Program-made: the position numbers and the translations under genes | IMG/VR virus record: IMGVR_UViG_3300017769_000011 | Coordinates: 1-56,613 of that record | Reading direction: 5' to 3' (one strand) | DNA from: a virus | Length of the DNA: 56,613 nt | Notes under the pieces: model-generated | Databases searched by the model: none | Seen by the model: the letters and a program-made list of their open reading frames with translations, nothing else | Told to the model about the DNA's origin: nothing | Shown here: piece by piece, positions 6,709 through 15,677 of the stretch | Numbering within the stretch: position 1 is the stretch's first letter | Layout: each line of letters opens with the position of its first letter

Positions 6709-7999
6709 ATAGAATAAATCGACTTGCATGGTTTGAGACCAATTGTAATATTGCGACTCTTTGGTGCAAGTCTTTTTCTATCTGTTGACACAACAACTCT
6801 GTTTCATGTCCTCGAAGTTGTTCCATATTGATTTTGGTGTCCTGCATAAATGGTGTTAGGTCAATGTCGTCTGGTAGATTTAACTTTCGAGGTTCGATAA
6901 AGAACTGGTCATCAATCATATATAAATCATCTTCGATATATCTTGGTTTGTCCCACAATTCACACATAATCTCTTTACCATCAAATTCATAGAAGTCATC
7001 TGGTAAGACTCCAAGACCATTCTCTTTGACCACACTATTCTCATCAACAAAGTTTACAAGTAAAGGAATGGCCGTATCGATTGAACCATAATGAGAATGA
7101 AACTTTACATTATATTCTCGTGTAAGGTCGGCAAAAGATTGGTCGAGTGCAAATCCACACATATTGATATTGACAGTTCGTTTGAATGGCCCTGAGAATG
7201 ATTCAAGAAAGTTCATCAGTTCTGCCTTGTTTGGTATCATAATGTGTGAGGGTGGATACTGAAGTAGGTCATGAAGTCCCTGCATCATATCTTCATTTTC
7301 TTCTTGACTGAGGTCATGACCTATTGCAAATGACCCGTGGACATGCGCTTTCATCAAGGCAGGTAAGAGTGATGTAAGTAAAGCAGATGCGTGATGTAAG
7401 TTTCTAGAATGAATGACCTTTGAATCGGACTTGAACTCAAATACATCTACATTGCGTTTCGATATTTCATATACCTCTTTGTGTGAAAACAAGATTGGTC
7501 GAGAGGGTTTTGTTGAACCACTAGTAGAAGATAAAAGAAATGGGTCAGTCGGTTCTATCGAGACATTGTAAGTCTGTTCAGGCCAGTGACCATTCTTATC
7601 TAGTTGAGGTGTCTTTCTTACATCAATTGATTTGCCACCATATAGTCTTATCATCTTATCGTGTAGACCATCATATATCCCTGACATGTCTAATGAGGAG
7701 TCGTAGATAAAATAATCAGATGGGCCGTGTAGTGCAAGTTTCGTATATGGAAGGGACAATTCAGTAGCAGGACTATCTAGAATAATTATTTTAAGACCAA
7801 GTTCTGCACATGCGAAGATAGATGCGACATGATAAGTTGAAACAGGTAAAATTGATATTGTAATGAGGTCACCTTTTTTTGCACCTCGGTCTGTGAGAAG
7901 TGCCTTGACCTTATCAATTTTTACACATATTTCAGATTTACTTTCGTTGTCAAAAATAATATCATCAACTATGATACTACGATTTAATGTGTTTTGCAT
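6662..7999 (-). CDS. ANL-superfamily adenylating enzyme, copy 2
   Basis: 445 aa. KKGDLITISILP and IFACAELGLKIIILDSPA match the N-terminal ANL fold. SSTSGSTKPSRPILFSHKEV (near residues 157-176) is a good phosphate-binding A3 motif, better preserved than in copy 1. HYGSIDTA stands at the YGxTE position. The A8 GR hinge is not evident and the C-terminal domain is reduced. It is therefore probably an adenylate former with an altered second half-reaction, or one needing a partner. Shared segments with the copy at 247-1665 (FACAELG, RNLHHASALLTSLLPA) show they are paralogues. It follows the GIY-YIG-like and carbamoyltransferase genes on the same strand, overlapping by 23 bp. Confidence 0.8.
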   Translation of the reverse strand: MQNTLNRSIIVDDIIFDNESKSEICVKIDKVKALLTDRGAKKGDLITISILPVSTYHVASIFACAELGLKIIILDSPATELSLPYTKLALHGPSDYFIYDSSLDMSGIYDGLHDKMIRLYGGKSIDVRKTPQLDKNGHWPEQTYNVSIEPTDPFLLSSTSGSTKPSRPILFSHKEVYEISKRNVDVFEFKSDSKVIHSRNLHHASALLTSLLPALMKAHVHGSFAIGHDLSQEENEDMMQGLHDLLQYPPSHIMIPNKAELMNFLESFSGPFKRTVNINMCGFALDQSFADLTREYNVKFHSHYGSIDTAIPLLVNFVDENSVVKENGLGVLPDDFYEFDGKEIMCELWDKPRYIEDDLYMIDDQFFIEPRKLNLPDDIDLTPFMQDTKINMEQLRGHETELLCQQIEKDLHQRVAILQLVSNHASRFILSKDYSPTKYPIHSED

Positions 8000-8387
8000 G
8001 AATCTTACATCCTATAAATTCATTATAATACATATCATTCAAAAGAACATCGTGTTCGAACTGGAGTTTGGCCTCGTAGTAAGAACACTCACCTTTGGTT
8101 TGACAAAGACGAAGTATCTCACGTTCAAATGATGCACCCTCTTCAATAAGAGTCTGAACAGTTTCACTTGAACCACAGTAGTCTCTCCAGTTAGATTCTA
8201 CTCGTGAAACTCTTTTTCTTTTTTTACCTTTAAGTGGTGGAAGTTTACGACTTGACCAAAAGAATTTTTTACCAATATATTTTTTACCATTTTTCAGATT
8301 CATCAAACAATAGACAAACCCTTGATAACTCTCTAATAACTCATCAGTCGGAAGAAACGTCTTCCCCTGATATGACCACTCGTGTAT
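7977..8387 (-). CDS. GIY-YIG-like nuclease
   Basis: About 136 aa. GFVYCLMNLKNGKKYIGKKF is a GIY-YIG pattern (first element FVY, second YIG, with the usual spacing). A basic stretch (LKGKKRKRVSRVESNW) and a YYEAK segment with the expected later Glu follow. Proteins of this kind are common in T4-like phages as homing or accessory nucleases. It overlaps the end of the carbamoyltransferase gene; an upstream ATG at 8420 would overlap by 77 bp, so I prefer 8387. No intron or split gene is visible beside it. Confidence 0.65.
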   Translation of the reverse strand: MHEWSYQGKTFLPTDELLESYQGFVYCLMNLKNGKKYIGKKFFWSSRKLPPLKGKKRKRVSRVESNWRDYCGSSETVQTLIEEGASFEREILRLCQTKGECSYYEAKLQFEHDVLLNDMYYNEFIGCKIHAKHIKS

Positions 8388-10113
8388 CATTTTTTTCAAT
8401 CCAGTAATATCTGTCTTCATGGTGTAACACTAGTGCATCAAGAGGTGTTCTCGCTAGCACTTTTAATGCACCTACTAGATTATTTATAATGGGTTCACCT
8501 CTACGATTAAATGACGTATTGAGAAGAACTCCATCAAACGCAGTGAGTATATCGTAGAATAATGGATTGGTATCTTGGTCTACAACGTGTAGACGAGTCG
8601 TGTTGTCTATGTGAGTGACGGCGTTTAGTTTGTTTTGATATCTTGGTTTTACCTTTGCGACATATGACATGTGTTCCATGTTATCAAGACTAGAGGACTC
8701 AAAATACTTGTTGCAATCTTCTTTGCGACAGGCAGCCGCATATGGTCTGAACCACTCTCTGAATTTTACAGTAGAATTTAGTTTTTCTTTTGCGGTTCTA
8801 ATAGATGCGTCACATATGATTGACCTGTGTCCAAGAGCTCTAGGCCCGACCTCAACATCACCTTGAATCAAACCAATGACTTTACCATCACGAAGTCTCT
8901 GTCCAATCTCTTCGATAGTAACTTCAGTATCAAAGAACTTAGGACGATTGTGTAGGTCTCTGTCATTCATCGAGAATGCAGGGCCTGCAAATCTAAGGTC
9001 ATAATCTGTTTTCTTGAGAAGATTTAGTCTACTCATTTCTCGGAACATCATACCTACAGACAATCCACCATCTTCAGGATTCGGTGGAACATACACATTT
9101 ATATCTGGAAATGTTTGTCTTACTTTCTCATTTGCTAGGACGTTCATTGCAGAACCACCAGTGAGAATGAGATTATTGTCATGGAGTTTGATGTCGTCTA
9201 TGAAGTGTTCTTTAATAATATCAATAAGTGTTTCTTCAAAAAAGGATTGAAGTGTAGCGGCAATCATATATTGAGATGCCCCATTGATTGATACTCTTCC
9301 TCTGTTTTCAGGAAACTTTTCAAGAAAGTGTGATGCAGTATATGCTCCAAATCTCTGGTCGTCTATACCAAACACCTCTTGTGCCATGGCCCGATAACCA
9401 TCACACGTTATAAGATTTTCACGATGTTTATGAAAGTCTCTATTTCTGTCAACAAGGGATTGAACATCTCTTGGTTTTGGACTAGCATATGCCGCCATTG
9501 CCATCACCTTACCAACCACACCTAAAGAATATCCATGAGATGTGTTAGCATAAACTTCGTTTAGTGGATATGAGTTTGATTGATAGAACCCTGATATATG
9601 ATATCCATAATTAGTTCCAGTTATCTGTTTCTTATTTCTAAATGTTGCTGTGCGAAAATGTGTATCGTCTCCACCATTATCGAATGATATCACAAAAGCA
9701 TTATCGAATCCAGACTGACCATATCCACACCAAGCATGTGCGTCATGATGATGAATGGAATCACTAGATTCGTAAGCGTCATAGGTTGTTATTATTTTAT
9801 CTTCAACGAAGACTTTGCCAGTAAAATCACCCAATGCACTAGTTCTCTCGACAACATGAGGTGTATCTGAAAATAGATTGGCACTATTAAACTTTATATA
9901 AACATTACTAAATTCTTTAGAACCATAGAGGTCTAATACACTATCTTGACAAAAAACAAAGTCTGAAGTTATCATGTTAGATTTTATGAATAATGAGTGT
10001 TTCACTCCTATGATGCGGTCAAACTCATACACAAACATCTTATCAGTGTCAGGTTCATATATGGTTATAGACGAGTCGTGAAAACCCATGTAGTATGTAA
10101 GTATCGGTTTCAT
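8344..10113 (-). CDS. Carbamoyltransferase (NodU/TobZ/CmcH family)
   Basis: 589 aa, normal family length. The N-terminal Kae1-like domain shows HHHDAHAW (metal-binding His), FVISFDNGGDDTH and ILTGGSAMN. The C-terminal YrdC-like part shows VEVGPRALGHRSIICD and VLLNTSFNRRGEPI. The family uses carbamoyl phosphate and ATP to make carbamoyl-adenylate and transfers the carbamoyl group to a hydroxyl, usually on a sugar or antibiotic. In phages the acceptor is uncertain; a modified base or a virion glycan are both possible. A TATAAATA-like element (GATAAATA on the coding strand, 10119-10126) lies only 5 bases before the ATG. Confidence 0.9.
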   Translation of the reverse strand: MKPILTYYMGFHDSSITIYEPDTDKMFVYEFDRIIGVKHSLFIKSNMITSDFVFCQDSVLDLYGSKEFSNVYIKFNSANLFSDTPHVVERTSALGDFTGKVFVEDKIITTYDAYESSDSIHHHDAHAWCGYGQSGFDNAFVISFDNGGDDTHFRTATFRNKKQITGTNYGYHISGFYQSNSYPLNEVYANTSHGYSLGVVGKVMAMAAYASPKPRDVQSLVDRNRDFHKHRENLITCDGYRAMAQEVFGIDDQRFGAYTASHFLEKFPENRGRVSINGASQYMIAATLQSFFEETLIDIIKEHFIDDIKLHDNNLILTGGSAMNVLANEKVRQTFPDINVYVPPNPEDGGLSVGMMFREMSRLNLLKKTDYDLRFAGPAFSMNDRDLHNRPKFFDTEVTIEEIGQRLRDGKVIGLIQGDVEVGPRALGHRSIICDASIRTAKEKLNSTVKFREWFRPYAAACRKEDCNKYFESSSLDNMEHMSYVAKVKPRYQNKLNAVTHIDNTTRLHVVDQDTNPLFYDILTAFDGVLLNTSFNRRGEPIINNLVGALKVLARTPLDALVLHHEDRYYWIEKNDTRVVISGEDVSSD

Positions 10114-10121
10114 ATCTCTAT

Positions 10122-10247
10122 TTATCCTATTTCAATCTCTGACCCACACATCGGACAATAAATTGGTTCTTCATCAGAGTCAACTACAGACACCTCTGTC
10201 TCTGTCTGGCATACAACACAGAATAATTCAAAGATGTCACCCTCCAT
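10122..10247 (-). CDS. Small zinc-ribbon protein
   Basis: 41 aa. Two Cys pairs, CVVC and CPMC, about 20 residues apart make a typical zinc ribbon. The acidic linker contains VDSDEEP. It starts within the stop of nrdB (TAATG) and ends just before the carbamoyltransferase. It may bind nucleic acid or a protein partner; nothing more can be said. Confidence 0.65.
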   Translation of the reverse strand: MEGDIFELFCVVCQTETEVSVVDSDEEPIYCPMCGSEIEIG

Positions 10248-11209
10248 TATGCCGCAACCTTATCCCAGCCCCAATCACCTTCCATACCATTTACGGAATA
10301 TTCTGTGACACGTTTCTCAAAGAAGTTGTCGTGGGATGCACCATTCAGAACCCAATCTAACCACGGCAGTGGATTGTCCTTGACACCGAACTTTGGTTTC
10401 ATACCAAGTTGTAGAAGTCTGCGGTCTGCAATGTGACGGATGTATTGTTTAACATCTTCCTCAGACAGACCTTCCATCTCCATACCATCAAAAGCAAGTT
10501 TGATGAAACGGTCTTCGAGTTTGACTACATCTTTTGCCATCTGATAGATTTTAGATTTGAGTTCATCATTGACGATACGAGGATGTTCCTCGCAGAACTC
10601 ACGGAAGAGTTTCGCATTACCCTGAACGTGAACAGTCTCGTCACGAATAGACCACTCAACAATTGTTCCCATACCCTTCATCTTACCATACCGTTGGAAG
10701 TTCAACAACATCACAAACGATGCGAACACTGACAGACCTTCGTTGAATACAGACTGTGCAAGTGCTAATGCAAGTCCTGTGTGACTGTTGATATCACCCT
10801 GTTTCATGAAGTCAATCTTGTCGGACATCTCTTTGTATTCGAGGAACATATGAAAATCCTCATCAGGTAAACCTAATGTGTCATTCAACAATGCATATGC
10901 ACGTTGGTGAACAGCCTCACGACCTGCAAACGATGATAACATATTACGGACTTCGTTGTTCTTAAACTTTGGTATCAGGAGTTCATGATAGTTCTCACCG
11001 ACTTGCACATCTGATTGTGTGAACAGACGAAGAACCTGTGTGATAAAGTTCTTTTCTGGTTCAGTCAGTTTGGTTTTCCAATCCTGAACATCTTCGGATA
11101 GTTCTGCTTCATCTTCTACCCAATGAATCTCTTCGTGTTTCTTTGATAAGTCTACTGCCCACGGATATAGAAATGGACGATATGTTTTTGAAAAATCTAG
11201 TAGTGACAT
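10247..11209 (-). CDS. nrdB: Ribonucleotide reductase, class I beta subunit
   Basis: 320 aa. Diiron ligands can be placed at Asp67 (TQSD), Glu98 and His101 (REAVHQRAY), Glu157 (FNEGLS), Glu191 and His194 (IRDETVH). Tyr105 is in the position of the radical tyrosine (EAVHQRAY), so a tyrosyl-radical enzyme is likely. Together with NrdA it reduces ribonucleoside diphosphates to deoxy forms for phage DNA. It lies 2 bp after nrdA, in one operon from the promoter at 13231-13259. Confidence 0.95.
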   Translation of the reverse strand: MSLLDFSKTYRPFLYPWAVDLSKKHEEIHWVEDEAELSEDVQDWKTKLTEPEKNFITQVLRLFTQSDVQVGENYHELLIPKFKNNEVRNMLSSFAGREAVHQRAYALLNDTLGLPDEDFHMFLEYKEMSDKIDFMKQGDINSHTGLALALAQSVFNEGLSVFASFVMLLNFQRYGKMKGMGTIVEWSIRDETVHVQGNAKLFREFCEEHPRIVNDELKSKIYQMAKDVVKLEDRFIKLAFDGMEMEGLSEEDVKQYIRHIADRRLLQLGMKPKFGVKDNPLPWLDWVLNGASHDNFFEKRVTEYSVNGMEGDWGWDKVAA

Positions 11210-11211
11210 GT

Positions 11212-13200
11212 TTACCCCTCACAAGCTCGGCATTCTTCGCCTTCTTCGGTTTCGATTGATTTGTTAAAATATTCCATAAGTTCGTCATAACCTCCGACAT
11301 ATTCACCTTGTAAATATATCTGAGGAACAGTTCTAACATCTCGACCTGTCACCTCACGAGCAGTTTTACCTACTTCTTTCAGGTCGATGTAATCAAAAGG
11401 AATACCACGCAAGCGAAGTTCTTCCTTTGCCATTGAACAGAATGGACAGTCTGACTTGCCATATACAATAGAACGCATATCACCTTGCAATGCAACACGT
11501 TCTACCTTCTCAGACACGTTCTCTGCCCTTTGTTTTGATTCAGTGCGTAGATAGTAAAGACCTTTCAATCCTTGTTTCCACGCATTAAAATGAACTTTAT
11601 TTACATAAGATTTATTCGCACCAGACGGAAAAAATAAATTTACAGATTGACCCTGACAAATAAAATCCTGACGTTCTGCGGCATGTTGCACTACCCACAT
11701 CTGGTCAAGTTCATCAGCAGTTTTGTAGATTGCCTTCTCACCCTCTGTGAGAAATGGCAAATGTTGGACTGACCCTTTCTTGGTAATGATAGATGTCCAA
11801 GTCGAGTCGTTGTTCTCACCTTTTTCTTCAAGCAGTTCTTGAAGGTATTTATTCTTTACAAGAAATGAACCAGCACGAGTTCGGTGAGTATACGCATTTG
11901 CCTTCATCGGTTCGATAGAAGGACTTGTGGATAGAATTATTCCACTGGAAGCGTTTGGTGCAATAGCAAGCAAATGAGAGTTTCTCCTTCCACTTCCTTC
12001 ACCGTCAAGATACTCACCACGTTCTTGGGCAAGGAGTTCTGTTTCTGCGACTGCTTCTGATTTGATGTGGTCAAATACTGTTTTGTTGATTTCTCTTGCG
12101 GCTTCTGATTCCCATGCGACTCCATGTTTTTGTAACAAACTGTGGAATCCCATTGCACCGAGTCCGAGAGACCTTTCTCTAACTGCGCTGTATTTAGCAC
12201 GCTCGATGGTATCGGGCGCCTCGTCAATGAAGAATTGCAGGACATTATCAAGCATCCGCACAAGGTCACGCACAATAGTCGTATCTTTCCATTCATCATA
12301 ATACTCTAAGTTTAAAGATGATAGGCAACAGACCGCAGTCCTATCATCAGATGTTGGTAAGTGGATTTCATTACATAGGTTTGACCCATGAATTTTAAGT
12401 CCTTTGTCTTTCAATGGTTGCGGTAATGCATTGTTTGCTGTATCAATAAAGTTTAGATATGGTTCACCTGTTCGAAAACGAATCTCAAGAAGACGTTCCC
12501 ATAACTTACGAGCATTGACTGTATCTCTTACACTATTGTCTTTCGGGTCACGAAGTTCAAAATCATCATCATTGACTACACATACCATAAATTCATCTGT
12601 GACATTTATTGCATTGTGAAGATTAAGTGCTTTGCGTTGCACGTCACCTGTGGGAATACGCATATTCATAAACTCAACAATGTCTGGATGTGAGATATCC
12701 ATGTATGCGGCATATGAACCCTTGCGTGTCTTACCCTGACGATAAGCAATCATGTCTGCATCTACTGTATGCAGAAATGGGATGGGGCCTGGAGCGATAT
12801 CTGAGACCGTTCGCACATCAGACCAATGTCCGCCAACACCGCCGCCATAAACACTGAGCCAACGAAGCTCAGAAGAATGGCTAATAAGACCCTCAAGAGT
12901 ATCGGGGACATATGTGAGAAAACACGAGATAGGCATCCCCTTTCCCTTTTTCTCTCCATTGGGAGCGTTCGATAATACTGGACTAGCAAACATAAAATAC
13001 TTGTTGCTAACATAATCATATAAACGTTGTGCAAGTGCATCATCCATTTCCTCTCTGTATCGTGACCATGCACCTGCGGCACGAGCAAACCCCTCTTGAG
13101 GACTCTTTTCATATTCATTCAGATAGAAATCTTTGAGCATACCTACGGCGTAGTCTGCTAATAGATTATCTTTCTTTTTATCAATTTTTAGGGTATGCAT
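11212..13200 (-). CDS. nrdA: Ribonucleotide reductase, class I alpha subunit with inserted glutaredoxin domain
   Basis: 662 aa. Active-site residues: Cys93 (PISCFLTY); Asn274, Cys276 and Glu278 (SNLCNEIHL); Cys291/292; and the YY pair in GLYYLRTES for radical transfer. The usual N-terminal ATP-cone is absent, so dATP feedback at that site is lost. After the barrel comes a glutaredoxin (SDCPFCSMA, Cys585/Cys588; TVPQIYLQGEYVGGYDEL). The protein ends EECRACEG with Cys657/Cys660, the redox pair normally at the NrdA C-terminus. The glutaredoxin thus sits between core and tail and could recharge the enzyme internally. Confidence 0.95.
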   Translation of the reverse strand: MHTLKIDKKKDNLLADYAVGMLKDFYLNEYEKSPQEGFARAAGAWSRYREEMDDALAQRLYDYVSNKYFMFASPVLSNAPNGEKKGKGMPISCFLTYVPDTLEGLISHSSELRWLSVYGGGVGGHWSDVRTVSDIAPGPIPFLHTVDADMIAYRQGKTRKGSYAAYMDISHPDIVEFMNMRIPTGDVQRKALNLHNAINVTDEFMVCVVNDDDFELRDPKDNSVRDTVNARKLWERLLEIRFRTGEPYLNFIDTANNALPQPLKDKGLKIHGSNLCNEIHLPTSDDRTAVCCLSSLNLEYYDEWKDTTIVRDLVRMLDNVLQFFIDEAPDTIERAKYSAVRERSLGLGAMGFHSLLQKHGVAWESEAAREINKTVFDHIKSEAVAETELLAQERGEYLDGEGSGRRNSHLLAIAPNASSGIILSTSPSIEPMKANAYTHRTRAGSFLVKNKYLQELLEEKGENNDSTWTSIITKKGSVQHLPFLTEGEKAIYKTADELDQMWVVQHAAERQDFICQGQSVNLFFPSGANKSYVNKVHFNAWKQGLKGLYYLRTESKQRAENVSEKVERVALQGDMRSIVYGKSDCPFCSMAKEELRLRGIPFDYIDLKEVGKTAREVTGRDVRTVPQIYLQGEYVGGYDELMEYFNKSIETEEGEECRACEG

Positions 13201-13230
13201 GGTTGTCCTCGGCTATAGATTTGAGTTGAA

Positions 13231-13259
13231 AGTATAACATAATATAGAGTAAAAGTCAA
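13231..13259 (-). promoter_or_regulatory. sigma70-type promoter for the nrdA-nrdB operon
   Basis: Read on the minus strand: TTGACT (13259-13254), 17 bp, TATACT (13236-13231), 31 bases before the nrdA start. It would give early expression of the RNR genes. Confidence 0.75.
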
Positions 13260-13260
13260 G

Positions 13261-13719
13261 TTACTTTCGCATTTTATCTATAGCACGAGAACCAAACCAA
13301 AACGAGATGATTGCAGCGAAGATTGCCTTGGTATCATCATCCCAAAGAATCTGAATGGCTTCTGAAAAGTCTGTGCCTTTTTCGAGCGCTTCCATCAAAA
13401 GTGTTATTTCAATAACAGCAAACAACCCAAAAAAGCAATATGTAATGACAGGTCTAACTGACTTCTGTAAACCAGCAATAAACCCTGTGCCTTGATTAAT
13501 AGAGATATCATGTTGAATTAACCTATCGTGTTCATTGTCTGCGGCCTGTGCTTCCCATGCTCTTAACTCATGGTCGAACCCTGCTTTACGCAGTTCAGCA
13601 AGAGTTTTCATTTTCTCAAGTTCAAACTTCTGTTGACCTTTTTGTTTGAAATGGTCTGTTATGGCAGGGACAACCGAACCACCAAAACCTAATAGACTAC
13701 CAAGAATACCACTAAGCAT
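13261..13719 (-). CDS. Holin, GTA three-TM type
   Basis: 152 aa. An N-terminal Gly-rich hydrophobic part (ILGSLLGFGGSVVPA) is followed by a charged helical region (ELRAWEAQAADNEHD). Two membrane segments follow, near residues 90-112 and 130-146, ending with AIISFWFGSRAIDKMRK. This arrangement and the FWFGSRA motif match the 'holin of 3TMs' family first described in gene-transfer agents of alphaproteobacteria. It would form holes in the inner membrane at lysis. It is the last gene of the long minus-strand late block. Confidence 0.75.
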   Translation of the reverse strand: MLSGILGSLLGFGGSVVPAITDHFKQKGQQKFELEKMKTLAELRKAGFDHELRAWEAQAADNEHDRLIQHDISINQGTGFIAGLQKSVRPVITYCFFGLFAVIEITLLMEALEKGTDFSEAIQILWDDDTKAIFAAIISFWFGSRAIDKMRK

Positions 13720-13728
13720 TATTCACTC

Positions 13729-14340
13729 CTATTTGTTTTTCTTTTGTTTAGTAATCTTCTTCATCTTTTCGATGTATGCACGATAGACATTTGCTTCTGC
13801 TGTCTTACCCATCACTCTTGCTCTTTGTTCCATAGCAATCGCTGCTTGTATTTTGTGTGCATGAGTTCTACTAGAAGATTCTATTTTATTTACACTTGCC
13901 TTTGCAGTTTCAACATCTTTGAAACCAAGACCATGAATAGTTCCTTTCGGATTTTCGTCCGTGTATAAATCTGAGTGTTTGTCTGACCCAGCTGGTTGAC
14001 CTTTTTTTCTAGGTATTCTAGATGCTTCGTATTTTGCTAGAATCCTTTCTCGCATCAGGTTTTCACTTTTTGTTCTATTTTCGATAAACCTACGAATAAC
14101 GTTCTCTCGGTCTTTTTTTCTTTTCTTCATATGAACAGGGACAATCTTTTCTGGATTGTCCCCTGCTCCTGCTACTGAGGATGTGCTTGTCATCTCCTCA
14201 TTAGCTTCTCCCTTTGCTCTTTTTAGTTGGTTTGGAGTCGGTGCGCCCTTCTCCCCCTTCTTTCTCATCTTCTCACCAGAACCTCTTTTGATTCTCTCTC
14301 TTTTCTTGTGAATGTTTGCCCAGAGACTTTCGTAATTCAT
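13729..14340 (-). CDS. Hypothetical basic protein
   Basis: 203 aa, strongly basic, with Lys/Arg-rich stretches (KKRERIKRGSGEK) and a helical C-terminal half ending EKMKKITKQKKNK. No family recognised. Overlap of 4 bp with the upstream gene and 9 bp spacing to the holin place it in the late operon. Its basic nature would allow DNA contact, for example as a head-internal or DNA-binding protein; this is a guess. Confidence 0.5.
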   Translation of the reverse strand: MNYESLWANIHKKRERIKRGSGEKMRKKGEKGAPTPNQLKRAKGEANEEMTSTSSVAGAGDNPEKIVPVHMKKRKKDRENVIRRFIENRTKSENLMRERILAKYEASRIPRKKGQPAGSDKHSDLYTDENPKGTIHGLGFKDVETAKASVNKIESSSRTHAHKIQAAIAMEQRARVMGKTAEANVYRAYIEKMKKITKQKKNK

Positions 14341-14930
14341 TTCGTGATTTCCGCAGTAGAGAAGTAGACATTCTGTCCTGAATTTAAATGTTGTCCTTTA
14401 TATATATTAATTCCAAGTTCTTCACCAATAGGAGAATTTTCAATAACTCTAATCTGGTCATTCTTATTCACAACTTCTTCAAGTTGTGTTGTAATTGTAT
14501 CATACTTCATACGATATATGCCAGGTGAGAGATTGTCTCCTTCTATCATAAACCACTGACTTTCTTCGGCAAGACAATCTAACAAGTCTATACCTGTCTG
14601 TTCGTGTATCTCATTTATTTGTTTATTGTTGAGTTCACCATGTTCTCGAATAAGAAGAAGTGCCGCACCATATCTGGCGAGAATAGATTGACCGCCAGGC
14701 GCCTTTGACATGATTCTTTTGAGGTTGACTACCAGACGAATAAAGGGTGTGTAGTGTTTGCGATATGCGGCTCGGTCATCTGCACTGTTGGTATTGAAGT
14801 CTGGATTTTTCTTACCTTCTTTGTCGATGATACCTGCTTCATATGCCCCTAACTTTTCGAATGGTGTTACGAGAAGTTTAAGAAATCGAATCGTATAAAC
14901 GAGGTCGGCTGCTGTCTTTAGAATACCCAT
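14337..14930 (-). CDS. Conserved protein of marine T4-like phages
   Basis: 197 aa. It opens MGILKTAADLVYTIRFLKLL, then LGAYEAGIIDKEGKK and AYRKHYTPFIRLVVNLKR, followed by a helical region and a beta-rich C-terminus (GINIYKGQHLNSGQNVYF). I recall similar sequences in marine T4-like phages, usually without assigned function or listed as structural. A TATAAATA (minus strand, 14943-14936) lies only 5 bases before the ATG, too close for a normal leader. Confidence 0.6.
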   Translation of the reverse strand: MGILKTAADLVYTIRFLKLLVTPFEKLGAYEAGIIDKEGKKNPDFNTNSADDRAAYRKHYTPFIRLVVNLKRIMSKAPGGQSILARYGAALLLIREHGELNNKQINEIHEQTGIDLLDCLAEESQWFMIEGDNLSPGIYRMKYDTITTQLEEVVNKNDQIRVIENSPIGEELGINIYKGQHLNSGQNVYFSTAEITK

Positions 14931-14938
14931 AGTCCTAT

Positions 14939-15295
14939 TTATATCTCCCGAAGTCTTTCAACAACAAATTTATCCATTTCAATGTTAGTGTATTCTGTAT
15001 TTTTTACTGCTTTGAGAAAGATAAGAAATGGTTTGAGTATTTCCCAATATTCTAATTCAATTTTGAGTTCAAGAATATTGAGACCTGCATCGTAACCAAA
15101 CACATTGAATATCACAATGAGATGATTAATGATGAGTCGTTCAGACAGTTCACCACTCTGTCGATAACGGTTCAACAGTCGTTTAACATATTTGAATTTT
15201 TTTAGGTCTTCGAAGAACTCTTCGCTGTCAATACACTTAGGATTATAATAATGTTTCGCAGCGTATACGACTAAATTCTCTTTTGTAAGTCTCAT
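14939..15295 (-). CDS. Conserved helical protein of T4-like phages
   Basis: 118 aa, almost entirely helical. Features include LVVYAAKHYYNPKCID near the start and RLIINHLIVIFNVFGYDAGL in the middle. Proteins with this pattern occur in T4-like marine phages next to virion genes; the function is not known to me. The 44-bp gap after the upstream gene contains no clear promoter. Confidence 0.55.
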   Translation of the reverse strand: MRLTKENLVVYAAKHYYNPKCIDSEEFFEDLKKFKYVKRLLNRYRQSGELSERLIINHLIVIFNVFGYDAGLNILELKIELEYWEILKPFLIFLKAVKNTEYTNIEMDKFVVERLREI

Positions 15296-15339
15296 AACAA
15301 TTCCAAATAAACGGTTTTACTCCGATTATTTAGGGATTA

Positions 15340-15675
15340 CTAAGAGTCCTCTTCAACTATCTCTTCTTTTAATTCCTGAAGAGATTTCGTGTAATGTTCC
15401 GCAGTTGCTTCGGCTTCTACCTCAGTCATATCCTCAACAGATTTATTTGCAACAGGTGCTTCTGTGAGAGTCGTAAACTGTTTTGGTTTACTTCTTTTCT
15501 TTGACTTAGTTACAACCTTGACGGATTCTCTTTTGATTGTTTTCACACCAAAAAATTCGTCAATGTCACTTTGTTTGAAACCACCAGATACATAAAGTTC
15601 ACCTGTATCTGGGTCTTCCCAACCACGATTAGTTGGAACTGCGTTACTACACCATGAAGGAGCTTTGATTGTCAT
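15340..15675 (-). CDS. Hypothetical protein, conserved N-terminal WEDPDTGE motif
   Basis: 111 aa. The first third (APSWCSNAVPTNRGWEDPDT) is Trp- and Pro-containing, ordered-looking, and resembles proteins of T4-like phages. The rest is Lys/Thr/Glu-rich and probably disordered. It starts 2 bp after the stop of the 391-aa gene upstream, so the two are co-translated. Possibly a minor virion protein. Confidence 0.5.
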   Translation of the reverse strand: MTIKAPSWCSNAVPTNRGWEDPDTGELYVSGGFKQSDIDEFFGVKTIKRESVKVVTKSKKRSKPKQFTTLTEAPVANKSVEDMTEVEAEATAEHYTKSLQELKEEIVEEDS

Positions 15676-15677
15676 AA

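Noticed and set aside
7977-8387. Intron or split gene linked to the GIY-YIG-like protein
   Set aside because: The neighbouring carbamoyltransferase and ANL genes are complete and uninterrupted; no intron structure is visible.
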